NCBI GenBank assembly: GCA_002005505.1
Contig: KV908423.1
Span: forward strand, 222,434 to 249,933
Length of the DNA: 27,500 nt
Origin: Botryococcus braunii
Taxonomy: Eukaryota > Chlorophyta > Trebouxiophyceae
Direction of reading: 5' to 3'
This document shows positions 15,672 through 27,500 of this stretch, piece after piece; the stretch's first letter is position 1, and each line of letters starts with the position of its first letter. Below the pieces are notes generated by a model. It saw only the letters and a list, made by a program, of their open reading frames with translations. It was not told the DNA's origin and did no database searches. Made by a program: the position numbers and the translations under genes.

Positions 15672-16907
15672 CTTTAAAAGCAAGTTTTCTTCATCTGTAA
15701 CTCTTAAACTCGTGAAGCCGTCTTAAGTTGCAACAAATTTCGCAGCAGCTTAGATAGATTTTAGTCTTTAGGCATGCAAGGTGAGTCACTTTCGTCGTTC
15801 TTTTTGTCGTTCAACCATTTATGTATATGCAGGAGCCCACATTTGTCAAAGCCTCACGAGGGCTGCTCAGTTAGGGAGACCTCGCATTTGTCAAATAAAC
15901 CAAGCCAAGTCAAATCGAGAAAACATCGCGACAGAAGCAAGATCTGAAGGTTGAGCTGCCATGAAGAGTCTGGGGTCTAGGTACCAGACTCTAGTTACAT
16001 ACGGACACTTCAACACAGACAAGGCACGTAAACAGCCTGGTTTGAACCGTCTGTCTTCCCACGTCGTCACTGTGACATCTATATCCATATCACAGAGCCA
16101 CGAGGTGGCCACGGTTGAACACAGAGTTGAAAGCCAACGATCACTGATAGGCACCAATCCTGACCAGCCAACATTAGACAACAAAAATCTTCGGAAATAG
16201 GGAGGCTAGGACGATGTATATACATTGCAGGGCGCCAAATCCAAAGGGTAGGCACAGTTGGGCCACCGTCAGGCAATGGAAATGTCAGTCGCACTGCACA
16301 ACGGCGGTCTGCAAGAGTGTGACTACTATTTTCGGGTCCGCCACAGTCCGGTACTTAAAATGCAGGTTGAATGCGAAAATAGATTTCGGAAATAATAAAA
16401 CCACAGTTGAATAGGGTCATCTGACTTTTAAAGGGCCTGACTCGGCCTGCCTGACGTCCCTCCAGCGGAGGCCCTATAGGTACTGACTGCCTCGGAGGAC
16501 AGGGTTTCGCATCCTTTATTGAGGGTTTTCCCTAGACTCCCGCCATGAACGATACGCCAACGTTTATGATCTGTTGCTCTTTTGCTTCTGTTTGGGAGGT
16601 ATTGCTGGCAGAAAATAATCTCTCGAGTATCTTTCATCACGTTCTTCAATTCTCCAGGCAGGCTTATCGTCGCGATTGCGTAAAAGGGATTGGCCGGATC
16701 TGAGTTGCTGGGAGTGCAAGACATTACTTCTTGCGTTCATACATTTCTTACAATTGACCCGAACTGTAAGTTTGTAAATTGGGGCCTTGTGTAATGTTGT
16801 AGCTGAATTGCTCCGCTAATATGCCTGGCCCAAAATCACCACCTGTAGAGGGGCCGTTACAGTTACGGCAAATGAAGGATTGACTGGGCAATATTTTGCA
16901 GGGAACA
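15672..16907. other. Mostly no supported gene; shared upstream region of OST5
   Basis: A 98-codon minus-strand frame (16724-16428, start MSCTPSNSDPANPFYAIATI) is open and divergent from OST5, with 183 bp between the two ATGs. It could be a first exon but is not recognised. The rest of the interval shows no convincing exon. Confidence 0.35.
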
Positions 16908-17811
16908 ATGTCGAAACTTCAAAGTCCTGTTTCTCCGGACATGTATCCCACGCTGGCAGTTCTGCTAACGGGAGCAGGACTTGCAGTGACAGCAAGATTT
17001 TTTGTGTAATGCCGGCTCTTTGTACGCTTGCCTTTCGTAATCCAGCCCAATTGAGTGAATGTCTCATAGCATGGTGCCTTGCAGATATGAAGTGACGAAG
17101 ACCAAATACAGTAAGAGCTTTCCAGCAGAAGTTGCGCTTGGGACTGCAGCTTCCTTCCTCTTGGTATTCCCCATCATTCTTCTGTAGCGCAAGCATGAAA
17201 ACAATAAGCTAGACAGACACGCCTTCAAACCATCATGTCGGAATGGAGCAGCCCAAAATTGTGTCTTCTTGTGTCATTTTCGCTGAACATGTGAATCCAA
17301 ACGGTTCTCTGGCGCTTCATCATGTTGCGAATGTACCTGTACCAAGACACTGACCACATGGAAGGCACATGAAAGGGCGCATTTGCCATTTGACCACTGG
17401 TGCATTGCAAAATCTGGTGGGACATTGCGCATGTGTGTCATGCTAAATAGCAAGGATCAACAGTCCAAATTGTAAGTGCAGTATATACTTAGTACAAAAA
17501 AATCATATATGACAACTATCATGAAATCATACACTGCCCATAATAGTAGCAAACAAATGTGCAAAATCCCCCTCCAATATCGACGTCCTCTGCAAATTAT
17601 AATCTTGCAGTCCACTTGGCAGACAGTACGACAGCTGTCTCCACATCTGTCCCAGAATGTTACACTGGGTGTGCTGCCAGGCATAGTCAATCAGCAGAGG
17701 ATGCTTCCACTACTTGATTGAAATATTCAAATCGCCAATTACGCAAGGACATCCTTTGGAATATTTCAATCAAGTGGCAATAGTCCACTACTTTTTGGCA
17801 GTAAGGATATG

Positions 17812-17880
<69 letters not shown>

Positions 17881-18261
17881 CTGGGCGCTGTTCTTCATTA
17901 TCAAGCGTTACCACATGCATACTTGAAACAACATTTCAGAAACCTTCCATTAAGGATTGCAGCCCTCATGCCAACCCCACTGTATCTCGTTACACTCTCT
18001 CTTTACCTCGTTCGCCTTCTTCCCCTTGATCCCTTATATGTATTCAACCCGATGCCCAGTTTTTTGAAGCCAGCCATACACTTTCCATTTTAGCCCCTTT
18101 CTGTCATTTGGCAACTCATGGTTGCACTGATTTGCACAGCAACATTTATGTTTAGGCAATGAGACTAAATGTAACCTCCCATTATACCTAGAAGTACTTT
18201 TCGGGGTTTGCAGGGCTTTGGAATCTTCTTTCTGCTGCTATGGGTTGGTGTTTATGTCTAA
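16908..18261 (+). CDS. OST5: OST5/TMEM258, small subunit of oligosaccharyltransferase, complete
   Basis: Subunit of the ER-membrane oligosaccharyltransferase complex that transfers the lipid-linked glycan to Asn-X-Ser/Thr during N-glycosylation. There are three small exons: 16908-17005, 17085-17163 and 18214-18261. They join in phase (GT|A, then TTG|GGC) into 74 residues, the family's usual length. Exon 1 reads MSKLQSPVSPDMYPTLAVLL, matching the family's SPV...PxLxV start. Exon 2 carries FFVYEVTKTKYSKSF, matching the conserved FF-YE-T loop. Exon 3 ends GFGIFFLLLWVGVYV-stop, nearly identical to the conserved C-terminus. Two transmembrane helices are evident. The donors are GTAATG and GTATTC, so no single frame exceeds 66 codons; reading through the second donor would give a false stop at 17185. 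Convergent with the thioredoxin gene. Confidence 0.93.
17712..17775. repeat. 17-bp perfect inverted repeat in OST5 intron 2
   Basis: ACTTGATTGAAATATTC (17712-17728) is mirrored exactly by 17759-17775 across a 30-base loop. It would form a stable hairpin in the intron RNA just before the (TG)n tract. Confidence 0.9.
17813..17879. repeat. (TG)n microsatellite in OST5 intron 2
   Basis: A pure TG run of about 66 bp on the sense strand. Confidence 0.95.
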
Positions 18262-18591
18262 GGGTGCAGCAACTGTTGTTGTAGGCAGCAATTGGATGAT
18301 TGGCATCCCTCTTTCCTTAGTTCCCCCTGAGGGATCAAGAAGTGCAAGGATTCTTGAATGTTTTTTGAATCAGAGTATATGCAAGCATGCAAGATTGGGG
18401 TAACTATAGGTTTACTGGCGGCACAGAGTGTTTTGAAACTCCATCAGAGGAGGCATATTGAAGGGATCATGGCATGCACATGTGTAATCACTGGCAAGTC
18501 AACCTGCTCTCAATCAAATTTTCGGTGGAGGACGCCCCCCGCCCCCCCCAAGACGCACGCAAGCGCGCACGCACGCACACACACGCACACA

Positions 18592-18593
<2 letters not shown>

Positions 18594-18682
<89 letters not shown>
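18594..18682. repeat. (CT)n-(CA)n compound microsatellite, intergenic
   Basis: CT at 18594-18628, then CA to 18682, between the convergent OST5 and thioredoxin genes. The rest of 18262-19352 holds no recognised gene and should contain the two 3' untranslated regions. Confidence 0.95.
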
Positions 18683-18684
<2 letters not shown>

Positions 18685-19352
18685 ATTGATATCTGTTTCT
18701 TAAGCCTACTCATATGATCCTGAGGAGCAAAAGTGAAGCTTCTTGTGACGAAACAGAGCCTGCTTCCACAAGCATATCGTATCTGCAAGTCCTTTTCTTC
18801 ATTACATCCATATTCAAGCGGTCCACACCTCAAAAATTCACACAGATACTACAACCCTTCCCGTCCAAAGAAGAAATCTTCACAGCACCAAAACCCCTGT
18901 TATACTTCTAAAGGAATGCGATACACAAACTGATGCACAACTCGTGCCGCTTAAACTGCCTACCCATTCCAAACAAAATTCCACATAAATTAATCCCACT
19001 ACCCCAGATACACGGGCATAGATGCCCACCTTGTCTGCTGTAACTCCGACAATGTTCAAAAGTCACAGACTTGCTCAAGGGTCAAAATTGCAAACTCCCA
19101 CGAATTCCCACCGATGTGGATGCAAAACCAACTTGATCAATCCAGTCTGCAGCAATCATAGCCTGCAAAGTATCTGGTCCAAAAAGGAATCTGTCACAAA
19201 AATGGGTGTACATAGGTGCATAGAAATGCGCCGTAAAATTGCCGACACGGAACAAGCAGCACCACTAATCCATGCCTAAAACAAATGCAATAATACACAG
19301 CAACTATACTAAGTAATCGATGGTACGGCGCCCATTGCCCTCCAAACCCCAA

Positions 19353-20942
19353 TCAACTTTCGGAAGCATTGTACTTCTCCACGGCGCTCCGCAAGTTATT
19401 TTCATTCACGCCGGTGGTTATGTTCACGCATTCTCCATCTCGATAAAAGCGGAAGGTAGGAGTTGACTGACACCCCAGAAAAAAGGTTAGATTCAAACCA
19501 AGACAAACGGAAAAAAAAATGCTGGGGGGGGGGGGGGGACTGAGTGGGAGATGGAGGGAGGCGCAAGATATGCTCATGGTCTTTCAAGAACTATCCCATT
19601 AGAATATAGCTAACGCAGGCAGACCACAAAATTGGGACAAAGGAATACTGAATGCTCACCTTCACTTCCAACTTGATCATCATCTTTCTAGTCTCCTGGC
19701 TCTCATCTCCAATGATCTGAAAGGGGAAGCATGAGTCAGACACACATATCAAATCACAGGAGCTATGCCCCCCCCCCCCCTCTACTAACTTAGAGGGGGT
19801 GACTTAGAGAGGCAGCAATGCCCAAAACTAGCCTATCCGATTCCATACAGGTTGAGCCCTCTGGATTTAAACAGACTTACATGTCAAGACAAGGACGAGG
19901 CTTACCTCAAGGAATAAGCAATCTGGAAAGGCCTCTGCCAACCGAGCATATTTGCGCCCAAACATCTGTTCAGACCAGTGAACTAGTTAGTGCAGGATGA
20001 CACCACAGACATGCAATGGGAGCTGGTAATCAAAATATCCCATTTAAGCTTTGCCAGACAGCACAAAACGAGTTTTAAAAATGTGCAGTGCAAACCTTGC
20101 AAGGCCGGCAAGATGCAGACTTGCACTCCAGCACAACCAGCTTATGAGGATCTTGGGCCAAAATTTCATGTAGCTCCTCTTCAGAATGTATCTGCAAACA
20201 ATAGACAGAAATCAACAACCACTGGCTTCCTTACAACGCTGAGCCCCTGCTATCACGGCAGGTCTGGTCAACTCTGTCATCAACCAAGCATCATAAGGGT
20301 ATGATCGAGACGAACACGCCAGGCATCCTCATCAATGCCCAGAACTCCACCCCAGCAAAACAGGCTTGGAGCTGACTTGCATACAATTGTCTCCAACAAA
20401 CCAGGTGTCTACCACCCCGGCCAGCCAAAACCCGAGGGTTAAGTGAAACTCCGAAAAACCAAAACTGCATGACAAGTACCTGAACCCCTATGGGTTGATT
20501 GAAAACCAGAAACTCCCTAAGAGTTGGTTAGCCCAGTCGAGCGACCAGCCAGAGATGACCAGATTCTCACCTGCTTCACGATGTCCAGTTGGGGTCTTGG
20601 AATGGGGCTGACGGAAATATTATTAGCTGTAGTGATCATGTCCGAAGACGAAGGACCTCCGACGGGTGCGGGAGCGTCCATCGTCAGGGACCCCTGGGTT
20701 AAAATGCGAGGATGACTGCTCCTCCAGCAGTTTCTGCTCCACGCAGCTTCCAAAAAATTACCACGCACTGCAGGTGTGAAGTGGCGCTGCCTTTCAAATG
20801 GGTGCCTGTCGGAGGTTGAAGCTGCTAGGCTTGAGTGTTGTAGAGCTGCGATATGCTGCAGGGCCATCCTAAACTCGACAAAACCAAGCTTTCCCAAGAC
20901 GTGAAGGCAGGGTGATGAACAAGATAGCGAAAGTTTCTGCAA
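19353..20942 (-). CDS. Plastid-type thioredoxin-like protein with CRPC active site, complete
   Basis: Predicted thiol-disulfide oxidoreductase. Five exons (20942-20571, 20191-20096, 19965-19906, 19716-19660 and 19466-19353) all join in phase 0 and give 232 residues. Exon 1 encodes a presequence of about 110 residues rich in Ser, Ala, His and Arg, with an internal ATG at 20867 starting MALQHIAALQHSSLAAS, so plastid import is inferred. The thioredoxin fold follows: IHSEEELHEILAQ, KLVVLECKSASCRPCK, FPDCLFLEIIGDESQETRKM and KSTPTFRFYRDGECV, with the cis-Pro in STPTF. The active site is CRPC, without the Trp normally before the first Cys and with Glu where a buried Asp is usual, so it is not a typical thioredoxin. 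It is closest in layout to the divergent plant thioredoxin-like groups (ACHT/CDSP32-like), but I cannot assign a group. Donors are GTGAGA, GTTTGC, GTAAGC and GTGAGC. Confidence 0.9.
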
Positions 20943-21480
20943 TCCGCACTCTGAACGTCCAAAGGGGGGCCTTGAACCTGCGCTTGGAGTTTACGCGGTA
21001 ATAATGACGACTAGCACACCGATTCGCTGAGACTTCCAGACGATCAAAGTAACGCTACAACGAGGGGAGACGTGACCGATCTGGAGGCCCTAGATTCTAT
21101 CAACTTTCTAGGCCTAGAAGTTGATCCGTCCCAGAAGGCCACGCCACACCCACGTGACTTCCCAGGACACATATGAGGTCCCCGGAAACAGTCGTACGAC
21201 TCCCCCAGGTTCGGCCCTACAATCTCGGCCAAATGCTTCTCCTGCGATAGTGGCTGCCATCCGGATTATAGGTTCGCTGGAGCTTGCCGTGAGTAGAAGA
21301 CACCCACCTTCGACGGGAGCTCCATGTGGCGCTTCACAATGTGAGGTAGCCGAAACTCACATACAGACATCGGGGACGAGCGTCGGAGCTTTGTCGGTCT
21401 CGGCGAGGCCGAGGGCGAGTCGGCCAGAGTTAGAGTTTCACTTCGGAGGATCCAGGGCCCCACTGGGCCCCAGGCGAGAG
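20943..21480. other. Upstream region of the thioredoxin gene, no gene shown
   Basis: GC-rich unique sequence. An open plus-strand stretch ends at a good donor (CTTGCC|GTGAGT at 21288), so a divergent first exon is possible but not recognised. Confidence 0.4.
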
Positions 21481-21483
21481 AAT

Positions 21484-21521
21484 CCCCCCCCCCCCCCCCT
21501 CCCCCCCCCCCCCCCCCCTCC

Positions 21522-21610
<89 letters not shown>

Positions 21611-21690
21611 CCCCCCTCCCTCGCTCCCTGGCGGCGGGCTGACCTGTCTCCCCTCTTCCCCCACACCCCTCATCCCCCCCCCCCCCGCGG
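21484..21690. repeat. Poly-C plus (CT)n microsatellite
   Basis: C-rich homopolymer runs at 21484-21530, (CT)n at 21531-21607, then further C/CT text. The long Ser-Leu and Arg-Glu frames here are artefacts. Confidence 0.95.
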
Positions 21691-21919
21691 GCGGGCCGAC
21701 CTGTCTTCCTCAGGTACCCCGCCCATCCCCATCTTCCCATCGCCCTTTGTCCGGCGGTGCGTGGGGCCCTCAAGCATCAATCATTTCCAAGCCTCATTGT
21801 TGCCGACACTCTGGTAGACTGGCATGCATCGATGCCGAATGAAATCAGGTACTCCCCTGTCACTCGGTCAGTGTCTTCCACGTGGCCAAGGCCTTTTGAA
21901 CACAGCGATTGAAACGCAG

Positions 21920-23743
<1,824 letters not shown>

Positions 23744-23879
23744 TCGATGGCATGGCTCCAAACACCGGGGGCTTGTTCAAGAAGGATGCTGAACGGTTGT
23801 GTCAGAAGCCGTGCTGAACTGTCGCGTCAGAACACGCGCTCAACGGTTGATATCGAATTAAATTCTTTGGCGAATGAGG

Positions 23880-24380
23880 AGGAACGAACCTCCCCCGGGA
23901 GGATCATTTGTCATGCCCCATCAGGGCGAACAAGCACACCCCTCGGGAACGAACGTATCGAATACACTATACTATTCCGATTGTGGGGGGGGGGGGGAGG
24001 GAGGACTGGCCCCCTTTGGGATCCAGCATTTTCCATTTACTCGGATGCAAAGGAGAAGAAAACGAGTATCCCTCAGGAATATTCAGGGCATTGTAATGCG
24101 CCTAAATAGGGGTCAGGGACATGTCGGAATGTACACTTCCCTGACTCTGTTCAGTGGTTAGTCATTAGTGGAACACCCTTTGAAAAGCGCAGGTGCATCT
24201 CTCAGAGACTCTGGCGCTTGAGGAGGGGGTATGAGCATCCCTCAGGACCAGCTGTCGCTGGTAGACCCTGACGCATGAAAGTGGAACAAGCACTGCTCAG
24301 GAACGACCACGCCTCACACCTGGTTGTGGGGGGGGGGGGGACGAGCATCCCTCGTGAGAGGAAACGAGAGCATCCCTCCC
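23880..24380 (+). repeat. Dispersed short motif family (ACGAGCATCCCTC)
   Basis: Related words recur at irregular spacing: ACGAGTATCCCTC (about 24063), ATGAGCATCCCTC (about 24230), ACGAGCATCCCTC (about 24341) and GAGAGCATCCCTC (about 24367), with CGGGAACGAAC variants near 23944. They look like the decayed remains of a tandem repeat. No gene is supported from 23830 to 24690. Confidence 0.5.
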
Positions 24381-24844
24381 TCATCAGGTGCGACAGCTTT
24401 CGAGGCCTGTGGTTCAACAGGTGACAGGGGCCATCTCTCGGGACCATTCCACAACTCTCATGGAGCTCCGAACATTCAATGCCGATGCCATCGAGAGGTG
24501 CCCTTAATGAAAATTGCCTTCCCCACAGAGAAAATCCCCTCCCTGACTTGGAAGAACGATGTCCTTAAAGTGAGGGCTCGACATGCAAATATACTCCCCC
24601 CCCCCCCCCCCGCCCCGGCAAATGCACGCCGACATACACCAACATGTAATCTCCTTGTGTGCGCGGAATGTAGCCTGTGTAGATAATTTTCGTCGAGGCG
24701 AGGCTCTGCATCAGCGCGGCACAGGGAAGTGGCAGAGCCAAGTGCTGAGGACGCATAGTGGCAAGGCTCTGCATCAGCGGGGCACATGTGTACAGGGGAG
24801 TGGCACAGCCAGGTGTTACCGATCCGTCTTGGTGAGGCTCTGCA

Positions 24845-26821
<1,977 letters not shown>

Positions 26822-26917
26822 CTGCGTCCTCCTGGTCCAGCTCTGGCGCTGCCCACTTTGTGCCTGCCAGCCCCTCCACCTCAGGTCAAGGGCCCTACTC
26901 CTTTTCGTCCATCACTA

Positions 26918-27117
26918 TAGGGACACTGTAAAGAGATCGCGTGGAACATCGTTTGTACAGGGACGCTTTATAGAGATCGTGTGGAACATTGCTTATACAG
27001 GGACAATGTTCCACACGAACATTGTTTATACAGGGACACTATATAGACATCATGGGGAACATTGTTTATGCAGGGACACCAGATAAGATATCGCATGGAA
27101 CATGGTTTGTATCTGCA
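26918..27117. repeat. About 40-bp tandem repeat, five degenerate copies
   Basis: Units resemble ATAGGGACACTGTAAAGAGA followed by TCGCGTGGAACATTGTTTGT. On the minus strand the first unit contains GATCTCTTTACAG, an acceptor-like string, though no exon beyond it is recognised. It lies just upstream of the dioxygenase exon at 26821. Confidence 0.85.
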
Positions 27118-27310
27118 TGATCTGCATGCAAGTACTGGATATGCCATGTTTGGCACGGGTGAGTGTAAGGCATTTTCACGCAGCTGGTAGGATTCAAGAC
27201 TGGAGGAATGAGGCCGCTCATTTGGAAAGGCGCATCAAGAACAGAACCCCACATCCTGCTAGCTAGTAGTGGTAGCAGCAGCAGCAGCTGCTGAAGCAGT
27301 AGTTGATTAC

Positions 27311-27356
27311 GATGATGATGATAATGATGGTGAAGAAGAAGAAGACAAAGGTGGCA

Positions 27357-27393
<37 letters not shown>

Positions 27394-27430
27394 CGATGAT
27401 GATGATGATGATGACGATGGTGGTGGTGAC
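27311..27430. repeat. (GAT)n trinucleotide repeat
   Basis: GAT/GAC/GAA triplets open a poly-Asp frame on the plus strand and a poly-His frame on the minus strand. The plus frame (27269-27466, ending TAG) has an acidic Asp/Glu composition and could be an exon, but nothing beyond the repeat supports this. Confidence 0.85.
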
Positions 27431-27500
27431 GGTGACGAAGGCTATGACGTTGGGGACATGCCGTAGGCATTGGCAGTTATGAAGGTGTTTGGGACAAGGG

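Noticed and set aside
17164..17187. OST5 stop at TAG 17185 giving a 66-residue protein
   Set aside because: The conserved C-terminus (GFGIFFLLLWVGVYV) is found in phase at 18214-18261, so 17164 onward is intron.
27066..27470. Poly-His minus-strand and poly-Asp plus-strand frames
   Set aside because: Both come from the same (GAT)n repeat, and no flanking coding signal supports either.

Overview
This is nuclear DNA from a eukaryote with small exons, long repeat-filled introns and GT-AG splicing. The soluble pyrophosphatase, the FAD oxidoreductase and a thioredoxin with a plastid-type presequence all resemble green-lineage (plant/green algal) families from memory, so I infer a green alga. The very heavy CA/GA microsatellite load would suit a large-genome prasinophyte, but the species is a guess. 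No viral, toxin, rRNA, tRNA or CRISPR feature was found.

Almost none of the long open frames are genes. They are frames opened by microsatellites or minisatellites. The real genes were found by joining short exons whose splice phases agree and whose products match known families. From left to right: an FAD-dependent monooxygenase-like gene (minus strand, start at 3776, running off the left edge); divergent from it, a membrane-anchored coiled-coil protein (plus, from 4218 to about 9035 or beyond); a complete family I inorganic pyrophosphatase (minus, 13163 to 11476); an unrecognised minus-strand exon chain (about 15671-14182); a complete three-exon OST5/TMEM258 oligosaccharyltransferase subunit (plus, 16908-18261); convergent with it, a complete five-exon thioredoxin-like gene (minus, 20942-19353); a second unrecognised minus-strand exon chain (23743-21920); and the C-terminal half of a prolyl 4-hydroxylase-type 2-oxoglutarate dioxygenase (minus, 26821-24845), whose last intron appears to use a GC donor. 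The genes do not form a pathway; they are ordinary housekeeping or metabolic neighbours.

The most unusual feature is how the tandem repeats sit in the introns. Four minisatellites (units of about 37, 38, 40 and 50 bp) lie directly against exon-intron junctions, and their units look like copies of the adjacent splice signal: one array copies a 5' splice site, and the others copy branch-point or pyrimidine-tract DNA. Large (CA)n, (GA)n and (TA)n tracts fill the other introns. There is also a nested 49-bp-arm fold-back element at 10256-10429, a perfect 28-bp palindrome at 14077-14104 and a 17-bp-arm hairpin in an OST5 intron.

Limits: exons in this window can be very short, so first and last exons of several genes are unresolved, and the two unnamed exon chains are tentative. 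All family assignments come from memory of sequence patterns, not from searches.
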